This document shows positions 12,101 through 30,746 of a stretch of 64,000 bases of DNA, one piece after another. Below the pieces are notes generated by a model, which was not told where the DNA came from, ran no database searches, and saw only the letters and a program-made list of their open reading frames with translations. The translations under genes and the position numbers were made by a program. Numbering within the stretch: position 1 is the stretch's first letter; each line of letters starts with the position of its first letter. This DNA comes from Bolinopsis microptera (Eukaryota > Ctenophora > Tentaculata > Lobata > Bolinopsidae). The stretch is taken from the NCBI RefSeq assembly GCF_026151205.1, contig NC_087082.1, positions 13,487,865-13,551,864 of the forward strand, in the 5' to 3' direction.

Positions 12101-14571
12101 TACTGGTTAATGTTTACTCAAGAATTTATACATACAATAATATACAATAATTATATACCTAAATCTGCTAATATAAAACCTAAATAACTCTAAAAATATA
12201 CTCCACACGAAATTATGGACCTGGAAGTAAGATTAAATACATCTGCTTAATACACAAATCAAAACAAAATTCTAGAAGACTGACAGTCTTCTAGAATGAA
12301 CAAAATTCTAGAAGACTGACGACATCAACATCTCGATGAATAACTCCGGACACGTCGCCACCAAGCTTTACAACAAACTTGATGACTTCAACTTTCCTGT
12401 GGTCATGTACACCTTTCCTAACAGTAATATTTCCTCTTCTGTTGGTTATAATGTTTTTTACGGTCAGGTCCTTCGTTACTCTTCCATTATCTCTGACCTT
12501 GATTCTTTTCTGTGTTCTACCAACACCCTTTATAGGACACTTCTTTCAAGATGTTATAATGACAGACTCCTGAAGAGTAAATTCAGAAAGCTTCTGAAAG
12601 ACCGACCTAGTATTCTGTACAAATACAGTATACTTGATGTCAGCGACATCCTTGACATCACATTTAACGTGAACAGGTGATCACTGACGAGTGATTGCTA
12701 GGGGGTCTTGGCACATTAAACCGGTACAGGTATTAAACCCCCGAAACCGGTGTGCCAAGTCATCTGCTGATGATGTTCACATTACATTATTTCCTCTCTC
12801 CTTTATTCCTTCCGTCTTTTCTTAAACTTACAGTTCAGTTACTTTATTTCACCAGGTCTACCTAAGGATCAATTATTCTTTGGTGGGGTTTCACTTCTGG
12901 TATTGGCTTCATTCCCGTTCCTTTTCCTTATTCTTTAAATTTTTTTTTATATAGTTTAATGAGATTGTGTTGAAAGACGAATATGATTTAGAAGCTTATC
13001 AAAAAAAACTAAAATCTTAGCCAACCAGGAATCCATAAATCCAAGCAAAACTCTGTCTTAACACATTTCAAACTAAAAACAACAATTTTGTCCACACTAC
13101 ACACTTTGCCTCCTTTTATGTAGTGTCTCTTATCTGGCTCGTCGTTTGATCTCTTCTTGAGTTCTAAAACAAGCTTTTGCTGTTCGGCACGTTCCTCTGG
13201 AGACCTATCTGGACTGATAAAGACTTTACTGAAAAGTTCTGAGCTACGGAGATGCCTTGCTCTAGTCAAAATCTGCTGCACGATTGTGGAGCTCGTCAAA
13301 GTCACCTTAACAGGTCTGTCAGCCACTTGTTTCTTATCCTTGGGTTTATTCAAACCAATTCTGCTAGCTTCTATTTTTGGCTTTTCGCCAAGTTCCAACA
13401 ACACTTGAGCGACCTTGTCGCATAACAGCTCACCTTTCTCTTCTTTAATACCAAATAACATCAGATTCCGACTTCGGTCTCCTTCTGCCACAACATCCTT
13501 GATGACATTCTTCAAAATGTTTCTATCCGAGTCCAACAAAGGACCTGCTGCTGAGGTTTTTGATGCCTGTACTGCGGCGCTGTATGTCTTCAACTCTGAT
13601 TTCACAGTATCCTCGACTGATGCTACAACCACAGATTTCAAGTCATCAAGCTGCTTGTCTTTGGCAGCTAGCAGCTCTTTCTGCAATACAACTACTGTTC
13701 CCTGACTGTCAATTACATCGGAGTGCAATTTCTGATTATATTTCTCTAGCTGATTAATGTACAACGACTGTCTATACATAACTTTTAACGCAGCGTTAAG
13801 ACTCTGAGCCATGACTTCCCTGGAGATTTCTCTTTTACCACTGAAACTCTGAGCTGCACACGCGTTAACATGATCTGCTTTAGCAATCCCAAGAGTTTTC
13901 CGGATCCATTCAGCTGCATCATTGATCATCTTTCACTTCATCAAGCTTATAAGCCACGTATTTCTCCGATTTATACATCACACAACCACGGCACCGGTTA
14001 AACAAGCAAGTCTTATCAACGTAATGATAAGTAACTGATAAGCGAGCACAAACGTATTGAAAAGTGTAATTACTGGACTGATATATTTTTTATAGTTCTT
14101 TGATTACCATAATTATTATTAATGAATACGTACAAATTACATAAAATTTACATAAAAGTGCACAAAAGGTCGGCTCTGACACAGCTGCTAAAACTTATTT
14201 TATTATTAAAAGGCATCATGTAGCTGGCACCGTCGCTCAAGGTCGACAAATGTCGACACGGCAACATTTGGCGACATTTGTCGACATTATAGGGGACATG
14301 ATGCCTATTATACAAATCAACTCTATTATCCGCAGAACCTGAAGAAGAGAAAGATCCAGGTCCAGTGAAACTAGCAGATGACCCCCTCAACTGGTTTGGT
14401 CTGATGGTACCAACATCACTTGTACAAGCACAGACTAGATTCAAATCAGCTATTGAACGAATTGTTGAGATTTCTAATTTGAAACAAGAACTTACGGAAA
14501 GTTTGACTGAATTCGAATCTTTGTCAGACAATTTCCAGAAGAAATGTACAGTTGAAACTAACGAGGATTGA
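6130..14571 (+). CDS. CCDC115 homologue (V-ATPase assembly factor, yeast VMA22-like), 3 exons
   Basis: Exons are 6130-6265, 6541-6735 and 14336-14571, with matching phases (1 and 1) and consensus junctions (tcag/gtatgt, tttcag, aaag/gtact, cgcag). They give a 188-residue protein, near the 180 residues of human CCDC115. The N-terminal exon is helical (DKISDYEQLLIELCAVIQDG, then LSRAQY). Exon 2 has a basic GIRKRKK stretch. Exon 3 has the family-defining DPLNWFGLMVP motif followed by the C-terminal helix QAQTRFKSAIERIVEI. The family assists assembly of the V-ATPase membrane sector in the ER. Intron 2 is 7.6 kb and is filled with antisense membrane exons and retroelements. The ATG at 6130 is the first in frame. 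Assignment rests on motif order and length. Confidence 0.85.
6964..7347 (-). pseudogene. Membrane-protein exon(s), possibly degraded
   Basis: A minus-strand open frame has hydrophobic segments (AYSAFILIGCGGILGEMVA; AFILIGCLEVILLIGVVLEV) and a GGWEPKTG loop. A good acceptor (tttcag) precedes 7347, but an in-frame TGA directly after it means the long frame cannot start there, so a different splice site or a frameshift is required. The block gcttttatattgatagg occurs twice (near 7250 and 7065), an internal duplication that ends in an acceptor-like tag. It may belong to the same gene as the exon at 11015-11371. Family not recognised. Confidence 0.35.
7651..10815 (-). mobile_element. Intact non-LTR retrotransposon ORF2 (AP endonuclease + reverse transcriptase)
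   Basis: One uninterrupted 1054-codon frame. An AP-type endonuclease spans about residues 56-325 (FATFNIRGLG start, IQETK, GDFNSK at 208-213, QIDFI, SDHR at 320-323). A reverse transcriptase spans about 555-830 (NGRANGPDGIP, then GIDMSSAFD near 690-698, FQGD, and YADD at 797-800). A C-terminal region reads SVLMYNSSCWAAPK and RWRMLGHVLR. The lack of stops or frameshifts suggests a young insertion. It sits between two minus-strand membrane exons in CCDC115 intron 2. No ORF1 abuts it; the ORF1 at 13009 is separated by 2.2 kb holding a host-like exon, so it probably belongs to another copy. Clade not assigned. Confidence 0.92.
11015..11371 (-). CDS. Exon of an unrecognised multi-pass membrane protein
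   Basis: After a clear acceptor (ctatttcag before 11371), a phase-1 frame encodes IPGLLIGFFGLFVGPGYIIA, a short loop with DTTHYLREKCGFDLKG, a long hydrophobic helix pair around LATTYCSGIGMAGLVSMSIM, and a third helix FMLVLGVINGGCY. The frame runs to a stop near 11007; the donor is unclear (gtgtct or gtattt). Three to four membrane spans and scattered cysteines suggest a polytopic membrane protein. The family was not recognised. It lies antisense in CCDC115 intron 2, and the LINE at 7651-10815 separates it from the second membrane exon. Confidence 0.55.
11400..12268. other. Non-coding AT-rich stretch with poly-T tract
   Basis: No exon with coding character was seen. A run of about two dozen T at about 12060-12083, followed by gggaaccagctttg, looks like the poly(A) end of a minus-strand retroposed copy whose body I cannot delimit. 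Confidence 0.5.
12269..12297. repeat. Perfect 14-bp inverted repeat with one-base spacer
   Basis: attctagaagactg (12269-12282) is followed by one a and its exact reverse complement (12284-12297). The left half, with its flank, recurs directly at about 12305-12318, immediately before the reverse-transcriptase fragment. It may be a scar of the retroelement's 5' junction or part of a structured leader. Confidence 0.75.
12336..12680 (+). mobile_element. C-terminal tail of a reverse transcriptase-type retroelement protein
   Basis: The 114-codon frame carries KLYNKLDDFNFPVV, a SNISSS.GYNVFYGQVLRYS block and an LLKSKFRKLLK helix. This order (YDK.DDF.F.VV, then SNIP..P.YGVY..QL.RY) is, from memory, the region after the RT fingers and palm in a multicopy invertebrate retroelement protein, possibly Penelope-like. 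Catalytic RT motifs are absent, so this is a 5'-truncated copy. A structured 3' region follows (12680-12759). Confidence 0.6.
12680..12759 (+). repeat. Structured 3' region of the RT fragment: nested inverted repeats
   Basis: atcact/agtgat (12680-12685 with 12690-12695) forms a small hairpin. Further on, cttggcac (12707-12714) pairs with gtgccaag (12752-12759), and accggt (12720-12725) pairs with accggt (12746-12751), giving a 14-bp interrupted stem. Its position just after the ORF suggests a retroelement 3' UTR structure. Confidence 0.7.
13009..13929 (-). mobile_element. LINE ORF1-type protein (coiled coil + RRM-like)
   Basis: The 306-codon frame begins MINDAAEWIRKTLG. It has a long heptad-rich stretch (about residues 50-125: YINQLEKYNQKLHSD, KELLAAKDKQLDDLK) and then a C-terminal nucleic-acid-binding-like region with RNLMLFGIKEEKG, RPVKVTLTS, VFISPDRSPEERAEQ and YIKGGKV. 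This is the order found in L1-type ORF1 proteins (coiled coil, RRM, C-terminal domain), which coat retrotransposon RNA as trimers. No intact ORF2 follows on this strand, so the copy is probably 3'-incomplete. Lies in CCDC115 intron 2. Confidence 0.8.
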
Positions 14572-14603
14572 GCAGATTTCAAATACTTTCTTCAGAAACC
14601 TAA

Positions 14604-14609
14604 AATAAA
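14604..14609 (+). promoter_or_regulatory. AATAAA poly(A) signal of the CCDC115 homologue
   Basis: A canonical AATAAA lies 32 bases after the TGA stop at 14569-14571. It supports 14336-14571 as the terminal exon. Confidence 0.7.
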
Positions 14610-14794
14610 GTGATTGTCAAGTTCAGTATAACAACACAGCTTATTACATCTGTTGGGTGATTTAAAAGCTATGTCGGCTAGCTTTAACGGTTTATGAACA
14701 TTGACAGTACCTGTTAACAGCGTTAATATTGTCAGTAGTTTTATATTGTTATACGAATATCTCAATGAGAAGTATATTGTTGTATGTTGAAGTT

Positions 14795-14886
14795 GGGGGG
14801 GGGGGGTGTAACCCAAAAAAACCCAACTCCTACCCAAGAAAAGGTAATACTGGGATTGGGTTTTTTTGGGTTTTTTTGGGTTTTTT
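14795..14886 (+). mobile_element. Poly-G headed hairpin element, copy 1
   Basis: A run of 12 G is followed by tgtaacccaaaaaaaccc, a short centre (aactcctaccc..., tactgggat), and the mirror tgggtttttttgggtt. The two A/T-rich CCC/GGG arms are reverse complements, so the element folds into a hairpin. A second copy in opposite orientation lies at 18281-18370. The size (about 90 bp) and structure suggest a MITE-like or foldback element. Confidence 0.7.
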
Positions 14887-15189
14887 AAACAAAATTTAAA
14901 CAAAATTCTAGCCATTTCATTAATTGCATTGAATGTGAATTATTTCCCACTGAGTCTTACCTACGTGTTGTTCTCATGTCATAACTTAATAGATAGTTTA
15001 CATAGTATATAAGTGTGTTTATATTGATAGTATGTTATCACGATAGCAAACAGGATGTCTCGTTCATCGAGATATAATCTATATGAATGCACAAAGTGGA
15101 AATGTGGCAAATGTGGCAAATGTGTTCTCCTGTCATGGAAGGAGGCTATGACGAAGGTCAAGGGCAAGTCAAAGCACATGACTTCAATT

Positions 15190-17234
15190 ACTTGACTTAA
15201 GGCGGCTTCAGAGTCCGAGTCTCGATGATGTGTCTCCAAAGCTTTCTGTCCGTCCCAAGCTTCTTAATCTCCCCAGTGTTCTTGAGTCCAGAGTCACTTC
15301 TTAGGTTGTTGACAAAAGTGAGCGGTGGTCTGACCCGCCCTCTGGTCCCGTGGCGAGGTTCCCAAAGGAGAAGTTGGTGGGCTGCCAGGTCTTCATGTCC
15401 CTGAATGTGCCCAGTCAACCTCATTCTTCTGGCCTGTATCTTCGAAATAACTCTTGGGAGCGATCCAAAGTTCTCCTTGTTGGTGCGATGTCCTCTCCAG
15501 TCCACGTTTAGGGCCATCCGAAGCATTCTACTGTAACATCCGTCTATTCTTTTCTTCAAAGATTCTGTTGTTGTCCACGTTTTCGTTCCATACAGGAAGA
15601 TTGATTCAACCGTAGCTTGAACAGACGGATCTTTAAATCTCGGCGCAAATTGGACCTCCATATAGCCTACATTTTGTGCTAGGCAGCCCATGCCCTGGCC
15701 TTGCGTAACCTAAAGTCGTGCTCCGTTGTACTAAAATCCTCAACTTCTTCTAAGGCATGTCCGTCCTTAGAAATTATTGTGTGTGGCTCCTCTCCTACTA
15801 AATTAACTGTAAGATGCTTGGTTTTAGACAAAAGAGATTTCCTGCCTCCTCATCAGATGAGGCTTCTGAAGGACTGTAGCATGTGATGACAGTGAGCCTG
15901 GGCTTTCCATTAAGAGACATGGTGAGGATCCTTGCGCTGTAAGATTTTATAACTTTATAAGACTTATAGCCTCATATGCTGTCCTCGTCAAGATGATTCC
16001 TACTCTCCCATTAGAAGCGCCAGCTGCGTTTCACCATGCAGATGAGATCACTGGATGAATCCCTTTGTTCATCTTTTCTATTCTGGTATTCTCAGCAATC
16101 AGCATGCACTACCCGATGTTCGATTCTTGCAGGGCAAGGATGTGCAGCTTGCTTCGAGAAAATAGTTCTTCAAGTTCGATGCGTTTGTGCTGTTCTCTGG
16201 CTGTTCTTATGTTAAACGTGCCAACCTGAGCAGCCCTTTTACATGATACAATGCAATTGATGTTCATATTTTTTTGATGTTTTCTTGTTTGACTTTCTGT
16301 AGAAATAGGTTGTCGTGTTGTAGAGACCGAGTCATCAGTTTCTTTAATAGCAGTGTAATTAGTAATTAACCCGGCAACCACTTTCACTAGAAAAATAAGG
16401 GGCTTTAACCCTTGAGCTGTTGGTAAACTTCATCTTGACTTTTCAGTTCGCTCACAACCCTGTGCAGTCCCCTGCACATTGGCAGTGGATTGTGTTCTTA
16501 ACCCTTGCGCCACTAAAAGGTTAAGGACATCTGCTTGAACAATAGCCATCTTTAACTCTCACCATAATATCTTGGGTATCTTGAGCATGTAATTGCACGA
16601 GCATATATGCTATACAAGACAAATGTGACACTTCCTTTTTCTACCCAACAGCATCAGTTGTAATCCTTACCCAATCGTAACCTGCTCCAGTGTGGGACTT
16701 TCCGCTTTTATCCCAAAGTATAAGGAGGTTAGAGTGAGAACAAAGCTACACTTTAGCGGGGACTTACCCTTCCCCTGACTACCTTGTTACCCGGTACCCC
16801 GGGCATAGGGAGCCGTATCCTGACTACCAGAGTGTGGTCCAGTCTAGCTGGGTCATAGTAGACTAGGTTGAACAGGGTAACAGCCAACACCTCTTTAGCT
16901 ACTGTGTAATCCACAGTAAAGATTTACGAGTCTCAAAGCCTTTTGCAGACCAAGAGTTAAGGAGTCAATAGATCAAAGTATTGAACTTCCGGGGCTCAAT
17001 GTCTCCCGTCGACCGTCCTGCCTTTAGCCTGGACCCCCTGTCCAGTATCCAGTCTTCACCACGCGGAGGTAGTGGCTTTCATCATGCTGTCCGATGAGTG
17101 TCTGGAAGAGGGCACCAGCAGGATACCCCTTTTCAAAGTTCTGGGAGCCTCACATCAGACCAGGGCTTCCACCCAGCTTCTATCCAGCGGTGACGCATTG
17201 GGCCACCTAAGCTTCACACAACCATTGAAAGACC
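15190..17234 (-). mobile_element. Internally deleted copy of the RTE-like LINE
   Basis: The minus strand carries the 5' UTR (17234 to about 16390), the N-terminal frame (16387-16109, with VGTFNIRTAREQHKRIELEE and ALQE), and then directly the C-terminal frame (15691-15197, with RIDGCYSRMLRMALNVDWRG, RRMRLTGHI, RTLKPP stop). Compared with the full-length copy at 38044-41938, most of the endonuclease and all RT catalytic motifs are missing. Both copies start at ggtctt(c/t)caatggttgtg and end just after the stop at ttaagtca, which defines the element's ends. Confidence 0.85.
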
Positions 17235-17357
17235 ACCTGCATACTTGTAAAAATTTTGATGATGCGATTATTACAGTCGAGGGTCTGATGCTGTACATTC
17301 CCAGTGTAACAGCTGACAACAGTTATCAACACTTTATGCCCTGGCTGTTTACATCCG

Positions 17358-17870
17358 ATGCCTGCGAGCAAACTTTATGCTTTCCTGCGCATAGGCCTCC
17401 ATGCAGGCATTAGAACTAATCTATGTTCTAAGGATATGTTGGTTGGCATGGGCAAATCAAACCGTTCCCTCGAGCTTGATGCACTCGGCAAAAGTTTGAT
17501 CCCTGTAACAGTTGCCCACTCTCGCAACAAGCTTGTTATACCGCATCCGAAAGCAGAGAAACTATTTAAAGGTAAAGATGCTTCAATCCCAAGATTGTTA
17601 CAAGCTATGAAGAAGGGAGTCTCAAGGGGTAGAGAATTCCTTCAAGAACACTGTAACTTTGAAGGAGAGGCTTTCCAACCATCTTCTGACGGAGCAGAGA
17701 GTGACGAAGCGGAAACAGATGATGAAGAAGAGGAAGTGGAGGATATTGACTCATCAGAGGAATGGGCGAAAATAGTAACTGTGTATGGTGATGCTCTGCA
17801 TCATGATACGGCTGTTGAGGTTTGCCTCAATGGAGGGCGAGATCGAATGCCATCCCAGTCAAGATTTTAG
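17358..17870 (+). mobile_element. Transposon-like ORF fragment with acidic tail
   Basis: The open frame includes KSNRSLELDALGKSLIPVTV, HSRNKLVIPHP, KLFKGKDASIPRLLQAMKKG and a run of acidic residues (ESDEAETDDEEEEVEDIDSS). The upstream frame (TSDACEQTLCF) looks continuous after a one-base shift near 17390. The motif order (CEQ.F..LR...RTNL...D...GM...NR.LE, then a gap and K.L..GKD.S) resembles, from memory, a repetitive invertebrate mobile-element protein; family not certain. It abuts the 5' end of the deleted LINE. Broken at both ends. Confidence 0.4.
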
Positions 17871-18280
17871 CGACTCCAGGGCCATAAAGAAGCTAAGATA
17901 TCACTTAATATCACTTGTGATCATGCAGCTGATGGTAACTGCAAGATTCTTTCAGTTGGAGATAGAGCATGGATTCATGTTAAGCGGATGATTCGTCTTG
18001 TACCGGTTGCGGTCAGGGTTGGGTTCATCAGTGAGTTGCGTCCCTACTAACTCAATTTGCTATGGCCATCGAAGTGAGCATTACATATGGCTGATATCAT
18101 ATCTGGATGGCCAACTTCTTCTGAGCACATCAGTGAATAAAATACTGCTTTTGGGTGATATTTAAGTGATTATATCTATTGTGATGTTGTAGTGATAAAC
18201 CACAACAGTGATGTTGTACTGATAATTGTTTTGCTAGGTGCTTACATGATTTTATTTCCTTCAAATGAAAAATTTGTAAA

Positions 18281-18370
18281 AAACCCAAAAAAACCCAACT
18301 CCTACCCTGAAAAAGGTCATACTGGGATTGGGTTTTTTTGGGTTTTTTTGGGTTACACCCCCCCCCCCCA
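18281..18370 (-). mobile_element. Poly-G headed hairpin element, copy 2 (inverted)
   Basis: Reverse-complement copy of the element at 14795-14886: aacccaaaaaaacccaactc, a short centre, gggtttttttgggttaca, then a C run ending near 18370. The two copies differ at a few bases in the loop (aagaaaaggtaa against tgaaaaaggtca). They bracket the deleted LINE and the transposon-like ORF and lie about 360 bases upstream of the STT3 start. Confidence 0.7.
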
Positions 18371-18728
18371 AGTTGGTTAATGATATGTATAATGTTTCTC
18401 CTCGGTAAAGATGATGAGACGAGTGTGTTGTTTCGGGTAGTGCTCCTATGATTGCTAAATTGAATGCGAACTATTGTTTAAATTATAATTTGTAATAATA
18501 TTGATTGTGATATAGCTAATTTTATGATAATTTTCCACAATTTTTCTTACCCAGTGTATTTTCAACACTTACTATTTAAGTCCTACTGTGATTGACTCTC
18601 AAAGATCTCTATTCATTATAATGGAAACAATTGACACCGTGTAACATTCATTTTAATTCTTTAATTTTGTTAAAAGGAACCTTACAGTTAATTAAATTTT
18701 TACAACCCATTAGCTCGAAGGTTACAGG

Positions 18729-28059
<9,331 letters not shown>

Positions 28060-28859
28060 TGGAACTGTCGACCTTATAGTCTTATACGAAACCCATTATA
28101 ATGATTATAATGAGTATAGTCTTATGAATTTTATTATGAATATGATTTAGTTTTGTTAAAGTTGCTATGATTTTCTAATGCATGATGTACCATAATCCAT
28201 TATAATTAAAGTCCAAGTTAAGATTTGGCATGCCACGATTAGGATGCGATATGCAATGCTATGTTTTGTTAATTTTGTAGCTCAAATTATTTTCATTACT
28301 CTTTATGAATAGAAACGTGTCTTCACTATTTTAAGTCAATGGTTTATGGGAGATCAAAATTTATTCTAAAATATAAAGTTCGGTAAAGAAAGTATCAAAA
28401 CATAAATTTAATTAACAATCAACAAAAAGGCGCGCTCTATATCTCTTGAACAAATTATACATCCCATCCAAAACTTATGAAATTCTCCCTTATTTTGCAC
28501 AAGTTAAATTGTTTCGTCAAAATTTGAACGGGAAATCGTTTAAGATCACGTGCCTCGACAAAAGGAGAAAAAAAGAACAAGTAAGTTTTTGTCTTTTGAG
28601 TAAGTCATTTTCCACGAAAAGTACTATAATTGGTTTGCTGTTTGCATAACTGCATGAATATAGTTATACTGATTCAGACTTGAAAATTGAAAAAGGTTCT
28701 AACTTCTAACGGTAATACATTTTAGTGATTTTCCATTTAACTGTTGAGACTTTTCCGGGATTAATTTGACTTTAATTAATTTGTACCTCGAATGGTTGTC
28801 ATGGCATCCAATATTCATAAATTAAGATAACTAAGTAATAAATTCCGTCATTTTGGAAT
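28060..28859 (+). other. STT3 3' flank, no gene seen
   Basis: AT-rich. An ATTAAA near 28204-28210 may serve as the STT3 poly(A) signal. A small open frame at 28446-28649 has no recognisable features. Confidence 0.45.
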
Positions 28860-30370
28860 ATCAATTTTGGTTTTTAAAGCTTTAATTTTTCGGCAATTTT
28901 GACTTCCAGTACCTCAATTTGGTCTCATACCGTCCTCAGTTAACCAACTAATTGCCAATTGGTCACTGGGCAAAAACTTCACCAAATCTGGCAAATTACC
29001 GTTCAGAAATTTTCATATTTGAAAATGGGACAGAATCTGGAAAATATGAATTTTCGTTTTGTTAAACTTTCTATAGGAAGCTTCCTCCGGTCGGAATCAA
29101 ACTTCCAGCACCTCAATTGTGTAATATGCCATCTATAGTTGACTGAATAATTGGTTTCTGGAGCAAAATTCGGTCAAAACTGTAAAATTTCGGTCGGGGA
29201 AATTTCGTCTTCAAAAACTGAAAATGGGACAAGAAATGGGAGAAAACGATTTTTCCATTTTTTCTGAAATTTTGACTTCCAATACCTCAATTTGGTCTCA
29301 TACCATCCTCAGTTAACCGACTAATTGGTAAATGGGCAAAAACTTCACCGAATCTGGCAAATTACCGTCCAGAAATTTTCATGTTCGAAAATGGGACAGA
29401 ATTTGGAAAATATGAATTTATTTCGTTTTGTTAAACTTTCTGTAGGAAGCTTCCTCCGATTGGAATCAAACTTCCAGCACATCAATTGTGTGATATGCCA
29501 TCTATATTTGACTGACTAATTGGTTTCTAGAGCAAATTCGGTCAAAACTGTAAAATTACGGTCGGGGAAATTTCGTCTTCAAAAACTGAAAATGGGACAA
29601 GAAATGCCCGGAGAACCGATTTTTCCGAAATCTTGAATTCCAATACCCCAATTTGGTCTCATACCATCCTCAGTTAACTGACTAATTGGTCACTGGGCAA
29701 AAACTTCGCCAAATCTGGCAAATAACCGTTCAGAAATTTTCATATTTGAAAATGGGACATAATTTAGAAAATATGAATTTTCGTTTTGTTATGAACTTTC
29801 TGTAGGAATCAAACTTCCAGCACCTCAATTGTGTGATATGCCATCTATAGTTTTCTGCAGACTAATCATGGTTTTTGGAGCAAAAATCGGTAAAAACTGT
29901 AAAATTTCGGTCGGGGAAATTTCGTCTTCAAAAACTGAAGTCAAATTTTGACTTCCAATACCTCAATTTGGTCTTATACCATCCTCAGTTAACCGATTAA
30001 TTGGTCATTGGGCAAAAACTTCATCAAATCTGGCAGATTACCGTTCAGAAATTTTCATATTTGAAAATGGGGCAGAATTTGGAAAATATGAATTTTTGTT
30101 TTGTTAAACTTTCTGTAGAATGCAGGACAAGAAATGGGAGAAAACGATTTTCCATTTTTTTCGAAATTTTGACTTCCAATTGATCATTGGGCAAAAACTT
30201 CATCAAATCTGGCAAATTACCGTTCAGAAATTGTCATATTTGAAAATAGGACAGAATTTGGAAAATATGAATTTTCTGTAGGAAGCTTCCTCTCAACTTC
30301 CTCCGATCGGAATCAAACTTCCAGCACCTCAATTGTGTCATATGCCATCTATAGTTGACTGGCTAATTGC
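28860..30370 (+). repeat. Satellite of about 315-373 bp units, four to five copies
   Basis: The marker ggtctcatac(c)(g/a)tcctcag recurs at 28921, 29294, 29655 and 29970, spacing 373, 361 and 315. Each unit also holds gggcaaaaacttc, ttcatatttgaaaatggg, cttccagcacctcaattgtg and ggtcggggaaatttcgtc. A shortened final unit ends near 30370. Later units lose internal segments. Confidence 0.9.
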
Positions 30371-30660
30371 AGTTTCTGGAGGAAAATTTGGTCGACATGA
30401 TAAATTGTACGCCACTGTACGTACAGTGTACAAGTACAACCTGGCCTGTAAAGCTATAAAACTACCGACACCTGCTCTACTTATTCGTCACATGACATTC
30501 ATAAACACTTTCTATTGGCTGCTTCACTTTCTCCTTGCTCCCTGGTTGGATAATCGGTCTGTTGCTGGAACTTTATTTAATTATTTACGATCAAAGTGAA
30601 ATGTGATACACTGAAATGTCTGATTGTTATAGCTAGGAGTTGTGAATTCAGAATTCAGAC

Positions 30661-30664
30661 TGAA

Positions 30665-30743
<79 letters not shown>
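30661..30743 (+). repeat. (ag)n microsatellite
   Basis: About 80 bases of almost perfect ag repeats, ending in agacacgg. Confidence 0.97.

Positions 30744-30746
<3 letters not shown>

Noticed and set aside
12664-12760. Hammerhead ribozyme (ctgacga plus cgaaac words)
   Set aside because: The stem III strands lie in the wrong order relative to the core words, and stem II does not form; only a hairpin can be supported.
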